A DNA stretch of 35,182 bases from Hyphomicrobiales bacterium (GTDB taxonomy: Bacteria > Pseudomonadota > Alphaproteobacteria > Rhizobiales > HXMU1428-3), in the NCBI GenBank assembly GCA_021775425.1, contig JAJFHX010000038.1:1-35182 (forward strand), written 5' to 3'. The position numbers and the translations under genes are program-made. The notes under the pieces are model-generated. The model saw only the letters and a program-made list of their open reading frames with translations. It was not told the origin of the DNA and did no database searches. This document shows, one piece after another, positions 1 to 6,581 of this stretch. Numbering within the stretch: the first letter of the stretch is position 1; each line of letters begins with the position of its first letter.

Positions 1-2
1 AT

Positions 3-767
3 ATTGAATTTATATCTGATTTTGATGCCTCTAGGGTTGAACTTTTTAGATCCTTAAAGGATAAGCTGAGTGTTGACCTTCCAAAATATGCAGAAATTGA
101 AGAACATTTGATTCCTGTTGGAAAAAATGCCGAGCATTCCCCCCTAAAGAGGATTGTCGGTATTGAGATGTCGCATATCTTATCTAACGGTAAGCCTTCT
201 TGGGTGCTTAAAACTTTACCTAGATCTATTTCAATTCACTGTTTGGATTATACTAGATGGAATGAAGTTTGGGAAAAAGCGTATGCTTTAATTCTTAAAG
301 TTTTTAGTGAGGCGGATATTAATGAGAATTCAATTTCTGGTTTTGGACTGAAGTATGTTGATAGATTCATATTAAAAACAAATGAGCAATATTTTGCTTC
401 AGAGTTGTTTAATAAAGAGAGTAATTTGTTACATGAAAAAGCTTTTTTATCAGGAGATAGGTGGCATTGCCATATTGGATGGTTTGAGAATATTCCTGAC
501 GGAGAACTTCAAGGATTAAATCAGCTAAATATAGATGTTGGTTATGCAGATGTTGATTCAACTAAAAAACATTTAAGTACTATTGATCATAGTATTACAG
601 TTAGAAAGATAGATGATGATAATTTCATAAGTCTTGAAAAAGGCACAGATAGAGTAGATATTTGCAGTGTATATAACAAGTTACATGAAAGTAATAAGCT
701 AATTTTGAGTGAATTGCTTGTGGATTCTATGCGTAAGAGCATCAGCTTGGATAACATAGAGAGGTAA
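3..767 (+). CDS. TIGR04255-like protein (5' end outside window)
   Basis: The reading frame is open from base 3, so the start lies upstream of the window and only about 254 C-terminal residues are seen. A TTG at 108 is in frame but is not needed as a start. The central segment GFGLKYVDRFI resembles the G-L-R-Y-I-N-R-I core of the sporadically distributed TIGR04255 family, whose members are usually about 260 residues, so most of the protein is present. Biochemical function of that family is not established. It is the first visible gene of a cassette: its stop is followed after two bases by the next ATG. Low-GC codon use fits the neighbouring cassette genes and differs from the backbone. Family call is from motif recognition only. 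Confidence 0.6.
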   Translation: MEFISDFDASRVELFRSLKDKLSVDLPKYAEIEEHLIPVGKNAEHSPLKRIVGIEMSHILSNGKPSWVLKTLPRSISIHCLDYTRWNEVWEKAYALILKVFSEADINENSISGFGLKYVDRFILKTNEQYFASELFNKESNLLHEKAFLSGDRWHCHIGWFENIPDGELQGLNQLNIDVGYADVDSTKKHLSTIDHSITVRKIDDDNFISLEKGTDRVDICSVYNKLHESNKLILSELLVDSMRKSISLDNIER

Positions 768-769
768 TT

Positions 770-1360
770 ATGATTGAGACAGCAAACCCTGTAAATTGGG
801 TATTATCTGGTACTACATTCCCAGCCAATGAAGTTAATACTTTTGAAACTAGGACCAATCGTCAAAGAGGTTTTAAACCTTTGGCCAGTTTGGTTACAAC
901 CCTTGCTGTTGTGGCAGCTATCTCTCAGGATGAAATTTTATCTTATGATACTGCTACCGCATCAGAGATTCCCGAGATTATTGATAATCAAGTCCTTACT
1001 GAATATAAAAAAGTAGTTAACGAAGTTATCTCTCAGATACGTAGTAAGGCTTTGTATGAAGATGGTTGGGATGGACCTAACAGTCTCGCACCTATACGCC
1101 AAGCAATTAACGATGCAGTTAGTTTTGCCAGAATGATCGATTTTAGCAGAATACATACACCATTTGTTTCCCTTGAAGTTGATGGAGAAATTAACTTTTG
1201 GTGGAATTTAGATGAAAAAATCAAAGTAGACTTAGGATTTGATGGGAGTGGTGCTTATTCGTATTATGCAAATCTAGCTGGAATTGAGCATTCTGTTGAT
1301 GATGTAACTATTGATATACCTTTATCTTCTGAGGTAATGAAAAATTTAAAAAGACTTTGA
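770..1360 (+). CDS. GWDG-motif protein of accessory cassette, unknown function
   Basis: A 196-residue protein with no known enzymatic assignment. Residues 98-102 read DGWDG, followed by N/S/P-rich sequence, and the C-terminal third has DGEINFWWN followed by an alternating beta-like stretch. I recognise this layout (a G-W-D/N-G motif, then a dG-x-I-x-x-W segment) from small accessory proteins of unknown function often met beside mobile or defence genes; that is recollection, not a search. Residues 39-52 are hydrophobic (TLAVVAA core) but there is no clean N-terminal signal. Start ATG is supported by GAGAGG ending 6 bases upstream, inside the previous gene. Only 2 bases separate it from the upstream gene and 4 from the next, so the three are probably one transcript. 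Confidence 0.7.
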   Translation: MIETANPVNWVLSGTTFPANEVNTFETRTNRQRGFKPLASLVTTLAVVAAISQDEILSYDTATASEIPEIIDNQVLTEYKKVVNEVISQIRSKALYEDGWDGPNSLAPIRQAINDAVSFARMIDFSRIHTPFVSLEVDGEINFWWNLDEKIKVDLGFDGSGAYSYYANLAGIEHSVDDVTIDIPLSSEVMKNLKRL

Positions 1361-1364
1361 GTGG

Positions 1365-1853
1365 ATGGATTTTATTATATCAGATGAACATGTCGTTCAA
1401 AGCACTTTATCTCCTGGAATTGTTTTAAATGAAGAAGTTGTGTTGCGTCTTGGTTTTAGTCCTGAGCATGTTGATGAGAATGGGAAGTTAGCTGCGTCTG
1501 CTATTAGCAAGCAAGATTTAATTTCACGTGGGTGGAGTGTATATCGAGAAAACTATTTAGATGTAGATAAAATATCTATAGATGCTGAAAATCAAGCTTC
1601 CCGCCTTCCTAATAAAAGAACCACAACTTTAATTTCTACTATGTTAGCAGCTAGGATTAGAGCATTTTTGTGCAATAAAGATTTGCAAGCCTTTATTGTT
1701 ATTGATGATGCATTACCTGAAAATTTAGCTCATGCTTCTGTTTATTGTATTGCTGAAAAGAAGGAAGCACGGAGACTGAGAAACTATTTAAGAGATTTAA
1801 TGGCTGAAGATATGAGAACTTTTGCTGATTACATTGCTATGTATCGTGAGTGA
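1365..1853 (+). CDS. Third gene of accessory cassette, unknown function
   Basis: A 162-residue cytoplasmic-looking protein without signal peptide or membrane segment. Visible marks are an N-terminal segment ending in GWSVYREN (about residues 56-63), a central helix, and NLAHASVY near residue 125 followed by a basic helix (KKEARRLRNYLRDL). I do not recognise a named family; the S-V-x-R and later H-A pairs look like conserved positions, but this is impression only. It starts 4 bases after the previous stop, with only a weak ribosome site, suggesting translational coupling. It is the last gene before the tRNA fragment, a position often occupied by cargo genes of integrated elements. Composition is as AT-rich as the two genes before it. 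Confidence 0.65.
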   Translation: MDFIISDEHVVQSTLSPGIVLNEEVVLRLGFSPEHVDENGKLAASAISKQDLISRGWSVYRENYLDVDKISIDAENQASRLPNKRTTTLISTMLAARIRAFLCNKDLQAFIVIDDALPENLAHASVYCIAEKKEARRLRNYLRDLMAEDMRTFADYIAMYRE

Positions 1854-1930
1854 AAATTTTTTATTAAACAGTTTTTTCTAGACACTTTTATTTTTTCTAA
1901 GTTATTGTTTTTAATTACATAAGGGCCTTA

Positions 1931-1974
1931 TCATAATCCGCGTGTCGGGGGTTCAAGTCCCTCTCCCGCTACCA
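1931..1974 (+). other. tRNA-Met(CAT) 3' fragment, putative attR
   Basis: The sequence begins in the anticodon loop (T-CAT-AA), continues through the 3' anticodon stem and variable region, a full T arm (GGGGG-TTCAAGT-CCCTC, with one G-T pair), the 3' acceptor strand TCCCGCT, and ends ACCA. This is the 3' half of an alphaproteobacterial elongator tRNA-Met. The preceding bases (aattacataagggcct) cannot form the 5' anticodon strand, D arm or acceptor, so no intact tRNA is present. The encoded CCA and the hairpin directly after it indicate the authentic chromosomal 3' end. The duplicated core should be about 44 bases or shorter; its exact left border needs the other end. Confidence 0.85.
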
Positions 1975-1994
1975 ACACGCTAGCGTGTTTGTTT
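1974..1994 (+). terminator. Terminator-like palindrome after the tRNA fragment
   Basis: AACACGCTAGCGTGTT is a perfect 16-base palindrome starting at the last A of the tRNA CCA end, followed by TGTTT. It fits the terminator of the original tRNA-Met gene and supports the reading that the fragment is the chromosomal 3' end left after integration. The T tract is short and interrupted. Confidence 0.5.
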
Positions 1995-2033
1995 AAATGT
2001 TGCCGACTTACTGGCTCAGAGAATTCTGGTTGG

Positions 2034-2366
2034 TTATCCCTTACAATTCATTTTTTCGAGGGTTCTGGCGTGTTTGATCAGGTCGGGATTGTCGAGGAGT
2101 TTCAGGGCCTGGCGGGCATCTTTGCAATTGCTGGCGCGGTCAGTATTGGCGATGGCGCGTAGGGCATAGAAGTAACCTGTCAGTGAGTTTTGCTTTGCGG
2201 CGTTGTCGATTAATCTGGTGCAGGCTTTGACGATGGTTGTATTGGCGACTTTGCCGCTCCCTTGCGTGCAGGTGGCGAAATCCTGTTTTAGTCCGTCATA
2301 GGCTATGGCTTGTGTTGGGGCGAGAAAACATACTAACAAAATTGACAAAAAGATCCGGTTGCTCAT
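2034..2366 (-). CDS. Small secreted four-cysteine protein, TPR-like, unknown function
   Basis: 110 residues from the chosen ATG. An in-frame GTG lies three codons upstream (2375), but AAAGG sits directly against that GTG and 8 bases before the ATG, so the ATG is preferred. The N-terminus is a signal peptide (hydrophobic LSILLVCFLAP, cleavage near AIA-YDG). The mature part has four cysteines (FATC, VKAC, SNC, MNC), enough for two disulfides in the periplasm. The helix FATCTQGSG...IVKACTRLIDNA resembles one unit of alphaproteobacterial TPR-type proteins that read C-T-R-A-I. This could be a single-repeat adaptor; no partner is visible. It is the first backbone gene right of the attachment site and diverges from the GNAT gene. 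Confidence 0.7.
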   Translation of the reverse strand: MSNRIFLSILLVCFLAPTQAIAYDGLKQDFATCTQGSGKVANTTIVKACTRLIDNAAKQNSLTGYFYALRAIANTDRASNCKDARQALKLLDNPDLIKHARTLEKMNCKG

Positions 2367-2492
2367 ATCAGTCACCTTTACATTACGCTTTTGCTCATTT
2401 GTAATCTGAACAATGTTTACGGGGCTGTAAAGAGATTAATCGTTATGTTACATCGATTTAATGTACCGTTGGGTTGAAGGGATTTACCAGAA

Positions 2493-2957
2493 ATGATGGA
2501 TGACATTGCGATTGAACGAGCGTCTCTTAAAGATTTGTCGGGGATAGTGACTTTGCTTGCTGACGATGAGCTTGGGCAATCGAGAGAGACTATGAGTGAG
2601 CCATTGGCGCCGGCTTATCTCTCTGCCTTTGATGCGATCACTGCTGATCCGAACCAGTTTCTCGGGGTCGCGTTGCGGGGAAAAGATGTGGTTGGCTGTT
2701 TTCAACTCTCGTTTATTCCCGGTATATCACGGCTTGGGCTTTGGCGCGGGCAAATAGAAAGTGTTCGTGTTGTGTCTGAATTACGTGGTTCAGGACTTGG
2801 GACAGTGATGTTCAAATGGGCGATTGAGCGTTGCCGGGAGCGCGGCTGCGGGCTGGTACAGTTAACAACGGATAAGAGCCGCCCGGCGGCACTCGAGTTT
2901 TATAAAGGGCATGGCTTTGTTGCAAGCCATGAGGGCATGAAGCTAAGTCTTTTATAG
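2493..2957 (+). CDS. GNAT family N-acetyltransferase
   Basis: 154 residues. The acetyl-CoA binding motif A is clear: SVRVVSELRGSGLGTVMFKWAIERC, with the R-G-x-G-x-G pyrophosphate loop around residues 97-102, followed by LVQLTTDKSRPAALEFYKGHGF, the usual motif B with the A-x-x-F-Y-x-x-x-G-F ending. N-terminal residues 1-70 hold the acceptor-side helices, including a DDELGQSRE stretch. It transfers an acetyl group from acetyl-CoA to an amine; the substrate cannot be read from sequence. Two ATGs occur back to back (2493 and 2496); GAAGGGA about 10 bases upstream supports either. It stands alone, diverging from the small secreted protein gene, with short intergenic spaces on both sides. Confidence 0.9.
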   Translation: MMDDIAIERASLKDLSGIVTLLADDELGQSRETMSEPLAPAYLSAFDAITADPNQFLGVALRGKDVVGCFQLSFIPGISRLGLWRGQIESVRVVSELRGSGLGTVMFKWAIERCRERGCGLVQLTTDKSRPAALEFYKGHGFVASHEGMKLSLL

Positions 2958-3116
2958 TGAGAGAGCCCCTTGCCACTTTGTCACAAGTGTTGATGGTTTG
3001 TTAACGATGACATCTATCTGTTTGTTAAAACTAAATTGTTATGATCTGGATTGCACAATGAGGGCAGGCTTTAAAATAGTCTTGCGGTTATTACAATTTA
3101 TGACAGGTGGCATCTT

Positions 3117-4349
3117 ATGGAATCGGCGGGTTTAATTAATCAGTATGCTGAAGAAATTCAGTTACATTCACCAGAAGAAAAAAGTGAAAATTTAACCGCG
3201 ATTGGGCGCGCGCTTCGAACTGTGCGCACTCATCTGGGGATGGAAGTTGCCTATGTTTCAAAGTTTGAAGATGGTATGTCAAAGTTTCGGGAAGTGGATG
3301 CGCCGGGCCTTGAAGAGCTGATTAAAGTTGGTGATGAGCGTTCACTTGATGATGTTTATTGTATGCATATTCTTGAAGGGCGGTTGCCGAGTTTGATGCC
3401 TGATACATCGGCTGAACCGCTTGCAGCATCAATGCCGATTACCGGGGCTGTTCCTATTGGCAAGCATATGAGCTTACCGCTTCGTCTTTCAAATGGTGAT
3501 GTGTACGGTATGTTCTGCTGTCTCGGGCCAGCGCCAGATGTGTCTCTCAATGAGAGAGATCTGAATATGATGCGTGTTTTTGCTGACTTCACGGCGCATG
3601 AAATTGAAAGTGAGCTTGAGACAGAGCTGGTTCTGAAGGAAAAACGGGAAAAAATAAATGAAGTGATCGAGAACGATACTTTGTCGCCCGTTTATCAACC
3701 AATCTATTCACTTGAGAGTGACCACCATGTTGGTTTTGAAAGTCTTGCACGGTTTGAAACAGAACCATACAGACCGCCAAATGTCTGGTTTGCTGATGCG
3801 AGTGATGTTGGACTTGGCAGCTGGTTAGAAATGCAGGCGATTAAAAAAGCGATCAGGCCTTTGGCTCAATTTCCCGAAAATGTTTATCTGACGCTGAATG
3901 CCTCACCTGAAACCGTCATCGCGGATGGGTTTGCTGAGTTGTTTGAAGATTATTCTTTTAAGAGGCTGGTTCTCGAAATCACCGAGCATGCGCAAGTTCA
4001 TGATTATGATGTTTTGAACGCGGCGATTGCGCCTTTAAGAGAACGGGGTATGCGGCTTGCTGTGGATGATGCCGGTTCTGGCTATTCAAGTTTGCAGCAT
4101 ATAGTCAGGCTTAAACCTGATATTATCAAACTGGATATTGAACTGACCAGCAGCATGGATTCTGATCCTGTTCGCTATGCGCTGGGCTCTGCGCTGATAA
4201 GTTTTGCGCGGGCGACCAATTGTGAAATTGTCGCAGAGGGTGTTGAAACCGAATCTGAGCTTAAGGTATTGAAAGAGCTTTGCGTGCATAAGGCGCAAGG
4301 GTATTACCTTGGCCGGCCTATGAAGCTTAAAGAGGCTATTGCGCTTTAA
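3117..4349 (+). CDS. GAF-EAL cyclic di-GMP phosphodiesterase
   Basis: 410 residues: an N-terminal GAF-type sensor (about 20-165) and a C-terminal EAL domain (about 180-405), without a GGDEF domain or membrane segment, so a cytoplasmic sensor. The EAL signature reads FESLAR, with E208 present. The other positions needed for metal and substrate binding are also seen: N261 in TLNAS, E287 in EITE, D317-D318 in VDDAGSGYSS, K338 in IKLD, E374 in AEGVE and Q394 in QGYYLGRP. It should therefore be an active enzyme linearising c-di-GMP to pGpG, affecting motility or biofilm. The GAF ligand is unknown; the domain has a Cys pair near GMFCC. Start ATG follows ACAGGTGG. It converges with the peroxiredoxin gene. 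Confidence 0.93.
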   Translation: MESAGLINQYAEEIQLHSPEEKSENLTAIGRALRTVRTHLGMEVAYVSKFEDGMSKFREVDAPGLEELIKVGDERSLDDVYCMHILEGRLPSLMPDTSAEPLAASMPITGAVPIGKHMSLPLRLSNGDVYGMFCCLGPAPDVSLNERDLNMMRVFADFTAHEIESELETELVLKEKREKINEVIENDTLSPVYQPIYSLESDHHVGFESLARFETEPYRPPNVWFADASDVGLGSWLEMQAIKKAIRPLAQFPENVYLTLNASPETVIADGFAELFEDYSFKRLVLEITEHAQVHDYDVLNAAIAPLRERGMRLAVDDAGSGYSSLQHIVRLKPDIIKLDIELTSSMDSDPVRYALGSALISFARATNCEIVAEGVETESELKVLKELCVHKAQGYYLGRPMKLKEAIAL

Positions 4350-4372
4350 GAGAGTTCTGGTTTTTTAAATCT

Positions 4373-4408
4373 ACCTTCACTCCGGATTTAGATCTCAGGC
4401 GTGAAGGT
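4373..4408. terminator. Inverted repeat between convergent genes
   Basis: ACCTTCAC (4373-4380) and GTGAAGGT (4401-4408) are perfect 8-base complementary arms around a 20-base loop, between the EAL and peroxiredoxin stop codons. There is no T run after the + strand arm; on the - strand the arm is followed by AGATTTAAAAAA. It may act as a bidirectional transcription end or RNA-stabilising hairpin. Confidence 0.35.
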
Positions 4409-4433
4409 GGTAACGCTCATTGGTACAGGTTTG

Positions 4434-5093
4434 TTAGTCCTTTGGCTGATCCGTAAAGCGCAGGTACGGCTTGATCTGGTTAAAGGTGCCGAATTTTTCT
4501 TTTGCTTCTTCATCAGATACAGCCGGGGTAATGATAACCTGGTCACCTTGTTTCCATTGGGCTGGTGTGGCGACTTTGTGCTTTGCAGTAAGCTGCATTG
4601 AATCAATCACGCGCAGGATCTCATCAAAATTACGGCCGGTTGTCATTGGGTAGGTCAGGGATAATTTAATTTTCTTATCTGGCCCGACAACAAAAACCGA
4701 GCGCACTGTTGCATTATCTGCCGGGGTGCGACCTTCTGAGGTGCTGCCAGCCGATGCCGGGAGCATGTCATATAGTTTGGCGATTTTCAGCTCAGGGTCG
4801 GCAATCAGCGGGTAGCTGACATCATGGCCGGTGACATCTTTAATATCATTTTTCCAGCTGTGATGGCTTTCAACCGGATCAACCGAAATGCCGATGATTT
4901 TGGTGTTGCGTTCCGCAAACTGACCTTGCAGACCGGCCATGTAGCCAAGCTCCGTTGTGCAGACGGGGGTAAAATCTTTTGGGTGAGAAAAGAGGATCAC
5001 CCAGCCATCCCCAATATATTCGTGAAAATTTATTTCACCTGCTGTGGTATCTGCTGTAAAATCAGGGGCTTCGTCATTAATTCGTAAACTCAT
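4434..5093 (-). CDS. 1-Cys peroxiredoxin (Prx6 type)
   Basis: 219 residues, the normal length for Prx6-type enzymes. The peroxidatic cysteine is C45 in the motif FTPVCTTE, and no other cysteine is present, so this is a 1-Cys enzyme that needs an external thiol reductant. The C-terminal extension with WKQGDQVIITPAVSDEEA and a final KPYLRFTDQP segment is typical of Prx6 and absent from AhpC. It reduces hydrogen peroxide and alkyl hydroperoxides in the cytoplasm. The start ATG at 5093 follows AAGGGAG with proper spacing. It is transcribed alone, converging with the EAL gene and diverging from the protease gene, with about 160 bases between that could hold promoters for both. No OxyR or other operator was recognised. 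Confidence 0.93.
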   Translation of the reverse strand: MSLRINDEAPDFTADTTAGEINFHEYIGDGWVILFSHPKDFTPVCTTELGYMAGLQGQFAERNTKIIGISVDPVESHHSWKNDIKDVTGHDVSYPLIADPELKIAKLYDMLPASAGSTSEGRTPADNATVRSVFVVGPDKKIKLSLTYPMTTGRNFDEILRVIDSMQLTAKHKVATPAQWKQGDQVIITPAVSDEEAKEKFGTFNQIKPYLRFTDQPKD

Positions 5094-5255
5094 CTCATGT
5101 CTCCCTTATGATTAGATTGCCTGTATTTTAGGCGCATCATGTATAGAGTCCAGTTCGAATTTGCGTCTGTGTTTCCAGTTTGCTTTGGTAGAATATGTAT
5201 TGAAATGCCTTAATAGAAATGACTTCTTAAACAGAAGGCAGTTGGATGGTGAGCT

Positions 5256-5777
5256 ATGATAGTGATTACGTTTTTACAAAGGGCAATCCTGTTTTTGTTC
5301 ACTGGTTTTTTATTGAGCTTGGGGTTTGCTTCATTTCAGGCGAATGCCGGCTCTAATGGTGAGCTTGTTGCCGGATGGCTTGAAAATGCTTTTCTGGAAG
5401 ATCATCAAATTCAGATAAAGGCCAAGCTTGATACAGGGGCGGATGTTTCTTCACTTAATGCACCGCTTTATGAATTGTTTGAACAGGATGGGGGCAAGTG
5501 GGTGCGTTTCATGGTGCAGAATTCGGTGGGGAAGTCCGTTGTGCTGGAACGTCCGGTAGTCAGATATGCAACCATTGTTCGGGCCGGAGCACAGAAGAGC
5601 CGGAGGCCTGTGATTGAGCTTTTGTTGTGTGTGGGTGGTTTGCGAAAAAAGACCGAAGTCAACCTTTCAGACAGGACGGGGCTGGATTATCAGTTGCTGA
5701 TTGGGCGAAATTTTTTATCAGAGGGCATGCTGGTGCATTCAGGAAAGACGTTTTTGAAGTCTGGTCTTTGTAACTGA
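5256..5777 (+). CDS. Exported RimK/LysX-type retropepsin-like protease
   Basis: 173 residues. Residues 1-31 form a signal peptide (hydrophobic ILFLFTGFLLSLGFASF, cleavage near ANA-GS). The mature protein carries KAKLDTGADVSSLNA, with D59-T60-G61, and ends with YQLLIGRNFLSEG. Both are hallmarks of PF05618/COG4067, described as ATP-dependent zinc proteases next to RimK or LysX and structurally related to retropepsins. Here there is no ATP-grasp partner nearby and the protein is exported, so a role in glutamate-ligase operons is unlikely; a periplasmic role is inferred. The ATG has only a weak ribosome site (GGTGAG close by). It converges on the BKACE gene, whose stop lies 33 bases downstream. 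Confidence 0.8.
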   Translation: MIVITFLQRAILFLFTGFLLSLGFASFQANAGSNGELVAGWLENAFLEDHQIQIKAKLDTGADVSSLNAPLYELFEQDGGKWVRFMVQNSVGKSVVLERPVVRYATIVRAGAQKSRRPVIELLLCVGGLRKKTEVNLSDRTGLDYQLLIGRNFLSEGMLVHSGKTFLKSGLCN

Positions 5778-5810
5778 AAATCAGATAATGATTGTTCAGT
5801 GATTGATGTT

Positions 5811-6581
5811 TCAGAGTTGTGAAATGGCTTTTGCGACTTCTCGCACGCGTTCGGCATTATCTTTTGCGATGGAGCCATCTGCATTCCAGAGGGAATTTTC
5901 AAAACCGACGCGGACTTTGCCGCCGTTTTTTGCCGCTTCTTTCAGGCAGGCCGTTTCCCCGCTGCCAAACGCGCAAACGGACCAGTCTGCATTAATGTTG
6001 GCTGTCCCTAAAAAGTCAGTGAAGGGGGTGAGGTCTTGGGGTGTGCTTTGCTGGCCAGGGGTGTATTTGCCGAGGACAAACAGCAGTTGGAGATTAGATT
6101 TTTTAAAATGATTTTGGTTTAGCAGAGATTCAATTAGCTTCAGGTCTTCTTCGCCATAGATGATGTGCTGCACGGTTATGCCGCTTTCCTCGCACCATTT
6201 GTAAAATTCAGTGGCTTGCTGAAAATTCTGGTCTGAGGTCATTTCGGAAATGGCGATGGAGACCTGCTCTGGTTTTACGTCTTTGACGAGGCTGCGTTGC
6301 TGTTCCGGGTTATATATCCCGACAGCTTCGGTGGTGATTTGCGGTAATAGCGCTGGGGCTTTTACTTTCAATTCAGCCAATGCTTCACGATAAAGGCCGG
6401 CATCAAGGACATGTTTGCCGTTTTCATCGCGAACATGCAGGTGTATGCCGTCGGCTCCGGCCTGTTGGCATTTTACAGCTTCCTCAACCATTTCAACGAT
6501 GGTGATGGGTAGTTTTGGGTGATCGGTCTTTGTTCGTCTTGCGCCATTGAGGGCGACCATAATTCTGGGGAGTGGGGTCAT
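5811..6581 (-). CDS. BKACE family beta-keto acid cleavage enzyme (DUF849)
   Basis: 256 residues of TIM-barrel type. The zinc ligands expected from the 3-keto-5-aminohexanoate cleavage enzyme are seen: H47 and H49 in GIHLHVRD, and E228 in VGFEN. The C-terminal G-E-T region (AFGSGETACLKEA) also fits. Family members condense a beta-keto acid with acetyl-CoA, releasing acetoacetate and a new CoA ester. The gene overlaps the upstream aminotransferase by four bases (ATGA), so the two are translationally coupled. This suggests the keto acid is made by transamination of a beta-amino acid. The exact substrate cannot be told; the family covers many. It is slightly shorter than the usual ~270-310 residues but no key residue is missing. 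Confidence 0.9.
   Translation of the reverse strand: MTPLPRIMVALNGARRTKTDHPKLPITIVEMVEEAVKCQQAGADGIHLHVRDENGKHVLDAGLYREALAELKVKAPALLPQITTEAVGIYNPEQQRSLVKDVKPEQVSIAISEMTSDQNFQQATEFYKWCEESGITVQHIIYGEEDLKLIESLLNQNHFKKSNLQLLFVLGKYTPGQQSTPQDLTPFTDFLGTANINADWSVCAFGSGETACLKEAAKNGGKVRVGFENSLWNADGSIAKDNAERVREVAKAISQL

Larger units (their letters stand above)
1..1974. mobile_element. Right end of an element integrated at tRNA-Met (partial)
   Basis: The first ~1.9 kb is visibly AT-richer than everything after it (the first 60 bases hold 18 G or C by hand count) and carries three tightly packed + strand genes of accessory type. It stops at a 3' fragment of a tRNA-Met gene with no 5' half beside it. Integration into the 3' end of a tRNA leaves an intact tRNA at one end and such a 3' fragment at the other, so the element should extend left past the window edge. 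No integrase is in view; element type (genomic island, ICE, satellite prophage) cannot be decided here. Confidence 0.6.

Noticed and set aside
1921..1974. Complete tRNA gene
   Set aside because: Only the part from the anticodon loop to CCA can be folded; the upstream bases lack acceptor, D arm and 5' anticodon strand.
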